A stretch of DNA of 20,584 bases from Casp-actino8 sp945862545 (GTDB lineage Bacteria > Actinomycetota > Acidimicrobiia > Acidimicrobiales > Ilumatobacteraceae): positions 1-20,584 of the forward strand of contig CAMAYS010000026.1 of assembly GCA_945862545.1 (NCBI GenBank), written 5' to 3'. Below, in pieces: positions 1 to 6,076 of the stretch; the first letter of the stretch is position 1, and each line of letters starts with the position of its first letter. The notes below the pieces were generated by a model that was given only the letters and a program-made list of their open reading frames with translations, made no database searches and had not been told where the DNA came from. Both the position numbers and the translations under genes were made by a program.

Positions 1-453
1 ACGATGGCCATTACTGCATCAACGACAGCTGATGACATACGCAACACATTGATGGAGGCTGGAACACAACTTTTGCTTGATCAGTTGCGCGATGGTTTGC
101 GTGAACCCGTTGCTCAGCAGGGTGAGTCAACATACGCAAAAAAGATTGAACCTGCTGAATTGTGTATTGATTGGACTGATTCGGCAGAACAGATTTCGCG
201 ACTGATTCGTTTGGGTGGAGCCTGGTCATTGTTTCGTGGCAAGCGTCTTAAAATCCATGAGGCGATTGTTGTTGATGGCGTTTCTGATAGTCCAGGTGCT
301 CTACGAATTGATAAGGCAACCGTACATATTGCGACCTCACATGGATCGCTTGATCTACGAGTGGTGCAACCCGAAGGAAAACCGCGCATGGATATCGCCT
401 CGTGGATCAATGGCACCCGCCCAACAACTGGAGAGAAGTTAAGTAGTGAGTGA
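1..453 (+). CDS. fmt: Methionyl-tRNA formyltransferase, C-terminal part (5' truncated by window edge)
   Basis: This is the C-terminal part of the enzyme that formylates the methionine on initiator tRNA, using 10-formyltetrahydrofolate. The frame is open at the left edge, so the catalytic N-terminal part lies outside the window. The visible start matches the end of the formyltransferase domain (TTADDIRNTLMEAGTQLLL). It is followed by the C-terminal OB-like tRNA-binding domain: an AKKIEPAELCIDW segment, SAEQISRLIRL, GAWSLFRGKRLKIHEA, and a final GKPRMDIASWINGTR. The stop overlaps the GTG start of rsmB by 8 bp, so the two are probably translationally coupled; fmt-rsmB is a common pair. The in-frame ATG at position 4 is internal, not a real start. 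Confidence 0.93.
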   Translation, partial: TMAITASTTADDIRNTLMEAGTQLLLDQLRDGLREPVAQQGESTYAKKIEPAELCIDWTDSAEQISRLIRLGGAWSLFRGKRLKIHEAIVVDGVSDSPGALRIDKATVHIATSHGSLDLRVVQPEGKPRMDIASWINGTRPTTGEKLSSE

Positions 454-1576
454 GACCTCGCGTTCAATTGCGTTATCTGCGTTAATGCGCATTGACCATG
501 ATGGGGCGTACGCAAATCTTGTTTTGCCAACGATTCTCTCGCGTTCGAAACTTTCTGATGCTGATCGACGATTCGCTACAGATTTGGTGTATGGAACGAC
601 ACGGATGCGTCGGGCTTGTGATGCGTTAATTGATCGCTTCGTGATGAGCGAACCCGATGATGCGACGCGAACACTGTTGCGTCTCGGGGCGTATCAATTG
701 GTTTTTGGGGGAGTGCCACCGCACGCTGCGGTTTCCGCCACTGTTGATCTTGCACCGCGCAAAACAAGTGGTTTTGTGAATGCCGTCTTACGCAAGGTTT
801 CCACGGTCACTATGATCTGGCCCCAGGATGCGGTGCGGCTGAGTTATCCCGATTGGATAGCGCAACGGTTTCACCAAGAGATGTCGGCCGAAGATGCTCT
901 CATGTCTCTTGAGCGGATGAATGTGCCACCTCCGGTTTCGATGCGCTCTGACGGTTATGTGCAAGATGAGTCCAGCCAGTGGGTCGCCGCCGCTGTGGGT
1001 GCCAAGAGAGGCGAACGGATTTTGGATGTGTGTGCAGGGCCAGGTGGCAAAGCCACTGGCATTGCTGCATCTGGTGCCACGGTGATCGGCGCTGATCTGC
1101 AGTTCACGCGTGCAGGACTAGTGGCACAGAACGCACAACGCATGGGTTATCACTTGCCAGTGGTTGCTGCTGACGGAATGATGCCACCCTTCGCCAACAA
1201 TAGTTTTGATCGCCTTTTGTTGGATGCCCCATGTTCGGGTCTGGGTGCATTGCGCCGCCGTGCCGATGCCCGTTGGCGGATGACTGCTGCAGATGTCGAA
1301 GAGTTGGGTCTTCTCCAGAAGAAACTCATTGATGCCTCAACATCTTTGGTGAAGCCAGGCGGGGTCTTGGTGTACAGCGTGTGCACGGTGACGGCATCTG
1401 AATCTATTGATCACGGAGTGCCCGCAGGTTTTGATGTCGTCGGGCGCGAAGGTGATGCGGGTTTGCCGCCACTTGGTGACGAGTGGAGCGATTTTGGCAT
1501 CGGGACCCGAGTGCTCCCACATCACGCTGATACTGATGGCATGGTTCTCATCCGATACCGTCGCCGTTATGACTGA
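446..1576 (+). CDS. rsmB: 16S rRNA (cytosine(967)-C(5))-methyltransferase RsmB, short form
   Basis: Predicted SAM-dependent m5C methyltransferase of 16S rRNA, 376 aa. Residues 1-125 are a NusB-like RNA-binding domain. The C-terminal part is the Rossmann methyltransferase: SAM-binding CAGPGGK at 196-202, DAPCSG at 260-265 and YSVCTVT at 310-316, so both family cysteines (C263, C313) are present. The GTG start overlaps fmt by 8 bp, and the gene end overlaps the mog-type gene by 8 bp. It is shorter than usual RsmB (about 430-450 aa). The missing part is between VSMR and GYVQDESSQ (about residue 168), where E. coli RsmB has about 50 extra residues of the pre-catalytic subdomain. The frame is continuous, so this looks like an in-frame lineage deletion rather than a broken gene. 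Confidence 0.92.
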   Translation: MSETSRSIALSALMRIDHDGAYANLVLPTILSRSKLSDADRRFATDLVYGTTRMRRACDALIDRFVMSEPDDATRTLLRLGAYQLVFGGVPPHAAVSATVDLAPRKTSGFVNAVLRKVSTVTMIWPQDAVRLSYPDWIAQRFHQEMSAEDALMSLERMNVPPPVSMRSDGYVQDESSQWVAAAVGAKRGERILDVCAGPGGKATGIAASGATVIGADLQFTRAGLVAQNAQRMGYHLPVVAADGMMPPFANNSFDRLLLDAPCSGLGALRRRADARWRMTAADVEELGLLQKKLIDASTSLVKPGGVLVYSVCTVTASESIDHGVPAGFDVVGREGDAGLPPLGDEWSDFGIGTRVLPHHADTDGMVLIRYRRRYD

Positions 1577-2054
1577 TCAACCGTCACCGATTCAAGCCAA
1601 GGTTCTCACCGTCAGTGACGGGGTAGTGCATGGTACGCGTCAGGACATATCTGGCGAAAAGTTGGCAGAGGCCCTCGAGAGGCACGGGTTCGTGGTTGTC
1701 GAACGGGCCGTGACGGCGGATGGCGCCGACAATGTGGCGCGAGTTCTCATGGCTCTCACAGAAGGCTTTTCAGGAATTGTTGTCAGCACTGGTGGCACAG
1801 GCTTTGCTCCGCGTGATCAAACCCCCGAAGGCACACGTCGCGTGATTGAGCGTGAGGCTCCAGGTTTGGCGGAAGCGATGCGTTTGGTGAGTCCGTTGGG
1901 TCGGCTGTCTCGGGGCATCGTCGGCATCCGTGGTCAAGCCATCATCTGCAATACGCCTGGCTCGCCAGCAGGGTGCGTGGAACAGATTGAGGCCATCGTG
2001 GATGTGCTGCCACACGCCGTGAGGTTGCTCGCCGATGCACCCACGACTCACTAA
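1569..2054 (+). CDS. MogA/MoaB family molybdopterin adenylyltransferase-like protein
   Basis: A 161-aa protein of the MoCF-binding family. In molybdenum cofactor synthesis these proteins bind molybdopterin, and MogA-type members adenylylate it. The core motif TGGTGFAPRD is at 74-83, followed by QTPEGTRRVIEREAPGL. The second conserved block SRGIVGIRG...NTPGSP is at 114-133. The ATG at 1569 overlaps the rsmB stop by 8 bp and gives the usual family length. A longer reading starting at 1407 would sit inside rsmB and adds no family similarity. No other Mo-cofactor gene is visible here, so whether it acts as MogA or as the less defined MoaB cannot be decided from sequence. Confidence 0.88.
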   Translation: MTDQPSPIQAKVLTVSDGVVHGTRQDISGEKLAEALERHGFVVVERAVTADGADNVARVLMALTEGFSGIVVSTGGTGFAPRDQTPEGTRRVIEREAPGLAEAMRLVSPLGRLSRGIVGIRGQAIICNTPGSPAGCVEQIEAIVDVLPHAVRLLADAPTTH

Positions 2055-2096
2055 ATCAACCCGTGGGGCTTGCCCGATACCGATAGCGTAAGCAGT

Positions 2097-2969
2097 GTGT
2101 TACGCATTGTGCTCCCCAAAGGCTCATTAGAGAAAGCCACCTTCGATCTTTTTGAAGCGGCTGACCTGCCGATTCGACGTTCCTCCAATGTCGATTACAA
2201 AGCATCTATTGATGATCCACGAATCATTGACGTGCGAATTCTTCGCCCACAGGAAATACCGCAGTATGTGGCTGAAGGCTTATTTGACATCGGTATCACT
2301 GGGCGCGATTGGGTTGAAGAAACGCAGAGCGATGTGCACAGTCTTGGCGAATTGAAGTATTCCAAAGCAACCACTGACCCCGTCAAGGTTGTTGTCGCTG
2401 TGGCTCAAGACAGCACCGCTCAAAGTGTGTCTGATTTGCCGCCTGGTGTGCGCGTCAGCTCTGAATACCCAAGTCTGACCGAGCGTTATTTTGCCGAGCG
2501 CGGCATTCAAGCTGACATCCGTTTGTCTTATGGTGCCTCTGAAGCAAAGATCCCCGATATTGCAGACTGCATTGTTGACATTACGGAAACGGGACGAGCG
2601 TTACGCGCCGCCGGTCTGCGCGTGATTGACACGATGCTGGTGAGTTACACCGAGATGATTGCTAATAAGCAAGCTTTTGCTGACCCAGAGAAGCGTCACG
2701 CGATGAACCAGTTGATGACCTTATTGTTAGGCACTCTCGATGCGCGTGGCAAGGTGCTCGTGAAACTAAATGTTGGTACTGATGATTTGCAGAGGGTTCT
2801 CAATGTTTTGCCATCTGCCAAATCGCCGACAATTAGCGAACTCGCCGGTGGGGGATTTGCTGTTGAATCAGTTGTAGAAAAGCGCACGATTAACACCCTC
2901 ATCCCTGCTCTCAAGGATGCCGGCGCTTCAGATCTTTTGGAAATGCCGATTTCCAAGATCGTGGCCTGA
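2097..2969 (+). CDS. hisG: ATP phosphoribosyltransferase (long form)
   Basis: First enzyme of histidine biosynthesis: condenses ATP and PRPP to phosphoribosyl-ATP. The family N-terminus is LRIVLPKGSLEKATFDLFEAADL. The catalytic halves include DPRIIDVRILRPQEIP, GLFDIGITGRDW and the PRPP-loop region ADCIVDITETGRALRAAGLRVID. From about residue 215 there is a C-terminal domain (KVLVKLNVGTDDLQRVLNVLPS...GGGFAVESVVEKRTINTLIP) typical of the long, histidine-feedback-inhibited, hexameric form. The GTG at 2097 places the conserved LRIVLPKGS directly after the start, as in homologues (290 aa). A TTG at 2070 would add nine residues. Neither start has a good ribosome binding site. No other his gene lies nearby, so hisG is detached from its pathway. 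Confidence 0.93.
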   Translation: MLRIVLPKGSLEKATFDLFEAADLPIRRSSNVDYKASIDDPRIIDVRILRPQEIPQYVAEGLFDIGITGRDWVEETQSDVHSLGELKYSKATTDPVKVVVAVAQDSTAQSVSDLPPGVRVSSEYPSLTERYFAERGIQADIRLSYGASEAKIPDIADCIVDITETGRALRAAGLRVIDTMLVSYTEMIANKQAFADPEKRHAMNQLMTLLLGTLDARGKVLVKLNVGTDDLQRVLNVLPSAKSPTISELAGGGFAVESVVEKRTINTLIPALKDAGASDLLEMPISKIVA

Positions 2970-2978
2970 CTACTTGTC

Positions 2979-3176
2979 ATGTTAAGCGGCACTGTGACAT
3001 CTTTTGATGCCCATGTTGGTCTTGGGCAAATCACGACTAGCGATGGCGCGATATTGATGTTTCATTGCGCGGAAATTGCAGATGGCTCGCGAGTCATAGA
3101 TGTCGGGACCTCTGTGAATTTTGAATTGCTGACGAAGTTCAGTCGAAACGAAGCCAGTGCAATTCGTCCTGCCTGA
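2979..3176 (+). CDS. Small divergent cold-shock-domain protein
   Basis: A 65-aa protein following the cold-shock (CSD/OB-fold) pattern along its whole length: GTVTSFDAHVGLGQITTSDG, then ILMFHC, then IADGSRVIDVGTSVNFELL and a final EASAIRP. The spacing matches CspA-type proteins (GxVKWFN...KGFGFI...DVFVHF...GxxVxFE). However, the nucleic-acid-binding aromatic positions are largely lost: RNP1 KGFGFI is VGLGQI (13-18), RNP2 VFVHF is LMFHC (26-30), and the KWF tryptophan is replaced. It starts 9 nt after the hisG stop and overlaps the next gene by 20 bp. Family membership is fairly clear. RNA or ssDNA binding is uncertain because the binding surface is altered. Confidence 0.72.
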   Translation: MLSGTVTSFDAHVGLGQITTSDGAILMFHCAEIADGSRVIDVGTSVNFELLTKFSRNEASAIRPA

Positions 3177-3462
3177 CGACCGTCGCACTCAAGACATTGT
3201 TGCGGTTTTGATGTCACTGCCGAGTGGCAAGGTTGTTTCCTATGGCGAGGTGGCTAGCGACGCTGGCTATCCCAAACAGGCGCGTTTTGTGGGTCGCGTC
3301 TTGGCCAAGTACGCCGAAGAGTTGGATCTTGCTTGGTGGAGGGTCGTCAATGCCCAGGGTCGTTTGGTGCCAGGACTTGAAGTTGAGCAACAGCGTTTGC
3401 TTCTTGCTGAGGGAGTGACGGTCAGCAATGGACGGGCGCGGCGCGCTACAGAGAATTCTTGA
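3157..3462 (+). CDS. Alkyltransferase-like (ATL) protein, MGMT family without active-site cysteine
   Basis: A 101-aa protein with the DNA-binding domain of O6-alkylguanine-DNA alkyltransferases: VVSYGEVASDAGYPKQARFVGRVL at residues 27-50. The catalytic PCHRV motif is AWWRVV at 59-64, with tryptophan in place of the alkyl-accepting cysteine. Cysteine-free ATL proteins bind O6-alkylguanine without repairing it and pass the lesion to nucleotide excision repair; that role is inferred from the family. The GTG start at 3157 lies in the end of the cold-shock gene (20-bp overlap) and is the only standard start that keeps the whole domain. The 3' end overlaps the convergent DUF1844 gene by 17 bp. Confidence 0.85.
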   Translation: MQFVLPDDRRTQDIVAVLMSLPSGKVVSYGEVASDAGYPKQARFVGRVLAKYAEELDLAWWRVVNAQGRLVPGLEVEQQRLLLAEGVTVSNGRARRATENS

Positions 3463-3763
3463 CCTGTACAAAAGCAAGCCGAATATTCGCCAGGGCATCT
3501 TTGAGGACTTCAAAGTTTTCGCCGAGACGCTCCTGCAGACCTTCGACGAGGCAGGCCAGGGCATCGATCGCCAGTGCTGATTCAATAAGATCAGGGGGAC
3601 TGCTGGTGAGATGGATGGCGGCTAGTTCGTAGAGACCCATGGCATGGTTCGAAATGACCATCTCGGCGGGTACTTCAGCTAAGCGTTGGCGGGCCTCGGC
3701 GACGGCTTCAAGGGATTCGGCCACTTCTGGCTCGATGTTGTCTTCGTTGCGGGCGCTATTCAT
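3446..3763 (-). CDS. DUF1844 family protein
   Basis: A 105-aa, acidic, helical protein. Residues 30-105 (VPAEMVISNHAMGLYELAAIHL...ALAIDALACLVEGLQERLGENFEVLKDALANIRLAFVQV) follow the DUF1844 pattern of two helical blocks joined by an IDAL/L-E-GL-ERLG segment. DUF1844 genes lie next to infC in many Actinomycetota, which supports the assignment. No enzymatic motif, signal peptide or membrane segment is visible, and the function is unknown. A ribosome binding site (GAGGAA) sits about 6 nt before the ATG on the minus strand. The gene is divergent from infC, sharing a ~240-bp upstream region, and its 3' end overlaps the ATL gene by 17 bp. Confidence 0.83.
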   Translation of the reverse strand: MNSARNEDNIEPEVAESLEAVAEARQRLAEVPAEMVISNHAMGLYELAAIHLTSSPPDLIESALAIDALACLVEGLQERLGENFEVLKDALANIRLAFVQVKNSL

Positions 3764-3818
3764 GGGATCTTCCTCTGGGTGTTTCGGGGACTATGACCGT
3801 TTTTGGGCCTCGGGCGGC

Positions 3819-3824
3819 TACGCT
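3819..3824 (+). promoter_or_regulatory. Candidate -10 box of the infC operon
   Basis: TACGCT fits the actinobacterial TAnnnT pattern and lies about 180 bp before the infC start, just upstream of the structured leader. A transcript would begin near 3831. The -35 region is weak (ATGACC at 3793-3798 with a long 20-nt spacer), so this is a low-confidence call. Confidence 0.3.
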
Positions 3825-3845
3825 ATCTCTCACAACTGAGGCGAA

Positions 3846-3864
3846 GTGGGGTTGTTGCCCCCAC
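3846..3864 (+). promoter_or_regulatory. Leader hairpin 1 upstream of infC
   Basis: GTGGGG (3846-3851) and CCCCAC (3859-3864) form a perfect 6-bp stem with a 7-nt loop near the expected 5' end of the infC transcript. No T-run follows, so it is more likely a leader structure than an intrinsic terminator. Confidence 0.45.
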
Positions 3865-3924
3865 CTGACCATCTCCGAGCAATCGGAACGTGCGTTCAGG
3901 TCATTGCGAGAAGGCTGCGACAGC

Positions 3925-3980
3925 GGCTAACCCGTGTCGACTTCGCGTCGCCATGTATCCGTAACTCCGGGAGGTTAGCC
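3925..3980 (+). promoter_or_regulatory. Long-range stem and nested hairpin in the infC leader
   Basis: GGCTAACC (3925-3932) is perfectly complementary to GGTTAGCC (3973-3980). The enclosed 40 nt contain a smaller hairpin, CGAC (3938-3941) with GTCG (3947-3950). The right arm includes part of GGGAGG (3969-3974), the only strong Shine-Dalgarno-like run in the leader. The leader is non-coding and lies directly before infC-rpmI-rplT, an operon autoregulated by IF-3 or L20 in other bacteria. I infer a regulatory leader. I could not match it to a named family. Confidence 0.5.
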
Positions 3981-4002
3981 CTTTGCACAGAAGTGAACAG
4001 CC

Positions 4003-4653
4003 ATAGCACCGCCAATAGCCGAACCTCGCTATAACGAACGCATCCGCGCTCGTGAAGTGAGGGTGATCGGACCCGATGGAGCGCAATTAGGAATCAAGAC
4101 CGTCCCAGACGCCTTGGCCCTCGCTCGAGAGATTGACCTTGACCTCGTTGAAGTCGCACCTCTTGCTAACCCACCGGTCTGCCGCATCATGGATTATGGC
4201 AAGTTTCGGTATGAAGAGTCCCAACGAGCGCGCGAAGCACGTAAGAAGACGGCTCACGTCACCGTTAAAGAAGTCAAATTCCGACCCAAGATTGGGCGCG
4301 GCGACTTCGACACCAAGGTGCGTCACGTACAGGGATTCCTCGCCGAAGGCCACAAGGTCAAGGTGTCACTCCAGTTTCGTGGCCGAGAAATGGCTCACCC
4401 AGAGTTGGGGAGCAAAATTCTCGATGAAGTCATTGAAAAGATTTTGAGCGTTGGCAAAGTGGAAACACAAGCTCGGCTTGAAGGACGCAGCATGACAATG
4501 GTTCTCGTTCCTGACAAAAAACCAGTGAAGAAAGAAAAAGCAGCAACTGCCGTTGAATCGGAAGTGGATGTCAATCCAGCTGTTGAGATCGAAACTGCAC
4601 TGGAAACAGCACCCCTCGAAGTTATAGAAACTCCAGCAGTCTCCGAAGAATAA
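4003..4653 (+). CDS. infC: Translation initiation factor IF-3 (non-canonical AUA start)
   Basis: IF-3 binds the 30S subunit, blocks premature 50S joining and checks start-codon and initiator-tRNA pairing. The conserved N-terminus EPRYNERIRAREVRVIGPDG begins upstream of the first GTG (4057), which would cut into it. The frame is closed by a TGA at 3994, and no ATG, GTG or TTG lies between. The only plausible starts are ATA at 4003 (after a weak AAGTGA ribosome binding site) or ATA at 4015 (matching where Streptomyces IF-3 homology begins). The rest is standard: LDLVEVAPLANPPVCRIMDYGKFRYE, then FRPKIGRGDFDTK, RHVQGFLAEGHKVKVSLQFRGRE and GRSMTMVLVPDKK. A ~45-residue acidic, low-complexity tail makes it longer (212-216 aa) than E. 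coli IF-3 (180 aa). Confidence 0.93.
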   Translation: MAPPIAEPRYNERIRAREVRVIGPDGAQLGIKTVPDALALAREIDLDLVEVAPLANPPVCRIMDYGKFRYEESQRAREARKKTAHVTVKEVKFRPKIGRGDFDTKVRHVQGFLAEGHKVKVSLQFRGREMAHPELGSKILDEVIEKILSVGKVETQARLEGRSMTMVLVPDKKPVKKEKAATAVESEVDVNPAVEIETALETAPLEVIETPAVSEE

Positions 4654-4687
4654 ATTTCCGAACACCCTTGATTAAAGGACACCAGTC

Positions 4688-4885
4688 ATGCCAAAGATGA
4701 AGACCAGCAAAACAGCCGCCAAGCGGTTCAAGAAGACCGGCACCGGCAAAATTCGTCGTCTGCAGCAGAACCGTCAGCACTTGTTCGAAAAGAAGCCGTC
4801 CACTCGTACCCGCCGTCTCGACGGCATGGTTGATGTGCACTCCGGTGATATCAAGAAGATCAAGCGTCTACTCGGCCTGCGCTGA
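4688..4885 (+). CDS. rpmI: 50S ribosomal protein L35
   Basis: A 65-aa, very basic protein with the L35 signature: MPKMKTSKTAAKRFKKTGTG at the N-terminus, then KIRRLQQNRQHLFEKKPSTR, and DIKKIKRLLGLR at the end. The length is that of the family. An AAAGGA ribosome binding site lies 7-8 nt before the ATG. It is the second gene of the infC-rpmI-rplT operon, 34 nt after infC. L35 is a structural protein of the large subunit. Confidence 0.98.
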   Translation: MPKMKTSKTAAKRFKKTGTGKIRRLQQNRQHLFEKKPSTRTRRLDGMVDVHSGDIKKIKRLLGLR

Positions 4886-4938
4886 GTTTTACCCCCACCA
4901 CATACGTCACAAGATAAGAACGAGAGAAGGGAAATCCG

Positions 4939-5295
4939 ATGGCCAGAGTTAAGCGTGCAGTCGGTTCGAAGAAGCGTCGTAAGCAGACGCTAGAACGTGC
5001 CAAAGGTTATTACGGTAATAAAAGTCGTTCCGTGCGTGCTGCCAATGAGCAGGTCATGCGTTCGGGTCAGTATGCATTCCGCGATCGTCGAGCCAAGAAG
5101 GGTGAGTTTCGCCGTTTGTGGATTCAGCGCATCAATGCGGCCTGTCGTCTTCATGACATGAGCTATAGCCGTTTCATTGATGGGTTGAATAAGGCTGGTA
5201 TCGAAGTTGACCGCAAGATCTTGTCTGATCTGGCTGTCACCGACCTTGCTGCATTCGGTCACCTCTGCGAGGCGGCCAAGGCGGCACTCGCCTGA
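4939..5295 (+). CDS. rplT: 50S ribosomal protein L20
   Basis: A 118-aa basic protein of standard L20 length. Signature segments are MARVKRAVGSKKRRKQTLER, AKGYYGNKSRSVRAANEQVM, YAFRDRRAKKGEFRRLWIQR and INAACRLHDMSYSRFIDGLN. L20 binds 23S rRNA early in large-subunit assembly, and in several bacteria it represses its own operon by binding the infC/rpmI leader. A strong ribosome binding site (GAAGGGA) precedes the ATG, and the gene lies 53 nt after rpmI. The 3' end may be overlapped by the downstream methyltransferase, depending on that gene's real start. Confidence 0.98.
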   Translation: MARVKRAVGSKKRRKQTLERAKGYYGNKSRSVRAANEQVMRSGQYAFRDRRAKKGEFRRLWIQRINAACRLHDMSYSRFIDGLNKAGIEVDRKILSDLAVTDLAAFGHLCEAAKAALA

Positions 5296-5305
5296 GCGAG
5301 ATCTC

Positions 5306-6076
5306 CTGAACCACGAACTGGTTCTCAGCAATCCAAGTGTTCAACGACTGCGGCGCCTTGCGGGGCGTCGCAGTTCGCGTGACGAGGAAGGTGCCTTCAT
5401 TGTCGAAGGCGCGATTTTGATTGCCGAAGCAGTGCGCGCCGGCTGGCATGTTGAAGCACAGTTCTTGACACCTGGAGCCAGTCCGATTGATGGTGCGGGG
5501 ACGGTCAATTTTTTAGCTGATGGAGTGATGGAGAAGGTTGCCACGACTGAGACTCCGCAACCGATTCTCGCCGTTGTCACGCGACAATTTGCCGACGCAG
5601 ACATATTGACGTCAGCTTCTTTCGTGATCGTTGCCGATGGCATTTCTGATCCTGGCAATCTCGGCACAATGTTGCGTTCTGCTGAAGCCGCTGGTGCTGA
5701 TGCGTGTGTCGTGACATCGGGTTCAGTAGATCCGAGTAACCCGAAAGTGGTGCGCTCGTCTGCTGGCAGCATTTTTCGCCTGCCGATCCTAGAGAGGGTC
5801 TCGCTCGAAGATGTGGCGCGTGCGGGCCTGATCTGTGTGGGTACCTCATCACATCTCGGTGGTGAATACACCTCATTCGACTGGACACGCAGAGTTGCCG
5901 TGGTGCTTGGAAATGAGGCACACGGGCTTGCAGATGCCTCGGCGGTTGATGAATGGGTGACCATTCCCCAATCGGGTGCAGGGGAGAGTTTAAATGTGGC
6001 TATGGCCGCCACCGTGTTGTGTTTTGAAGTTGCTCGTCAGCGTAGGGCAGCCTCGGGTACGGTGGTCTTGCCATGA
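5306..6076 (+). CDS. SpoU/TrmH-family 23S rRNA 2'-O-methyltransferase (TsnR/RlmB-like)
   Basis: Predicted SPOUT methyltransferase that 2'-O-methylates rRNA. After a short substrate-binding N-terminus (LSNPSVQRLRRL...GAFIVEGAILIAEAV), the three SpoU motifs are clear: FVIVADGISDPGNLGTMLRS, then VAVVLGNEAHGL, then VTIPQSGAGESLNVAMAATV. The place between rplT and pheS is the usual one in Actinomycetota. The start is uncertain. Family homology begins about 10 nt after the rplT stop, where no ATG, GTG or TTG exists in frame; CTG at 5306 (256 aa) or 5318 fits. TTG at 5207 or 5246 would lie inside rplT and add unrelated residues (up to 289 aa). The end overlaps pheS by 4 bp (ATGA). Confidence 0.88.
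   Translation: MNHELVLSNPSVQRLRRLAGRRSSRDEEGAFIVEGAILIAEAVRAGWHVEAQFLTPGASPIDGAGTVNFLADGVMEKVATTETPQPILAVVTRQFADADILTSASFVIVADGISDPGNLGTMLRSAEAAGADACVVTSGSVDPSNPKVVRSSAGSIFRLPILERVSLEDVARAGLICVGTSSHLGGEYTSFDWTRRVAVVLGNEAHGLADASAVDEWVTIPQSGAGESLNVAMAATVLCFEVARQRRAASGTVVLP

Noticed and set aside
1407..1568. N-terminal extension of the MogA/MoaB-like protein into rsmB
   Set aside because: The ATG at 1569 gives the family length; upstream residues have no family similarity.
2070..2096. TTG at 2070 as the hisG start
   Set aside because: Not excluded, but the nine extra residues precede the usual family N-terminus and the GGGG run abuts the codon too closely to act as a ribosome binding site.
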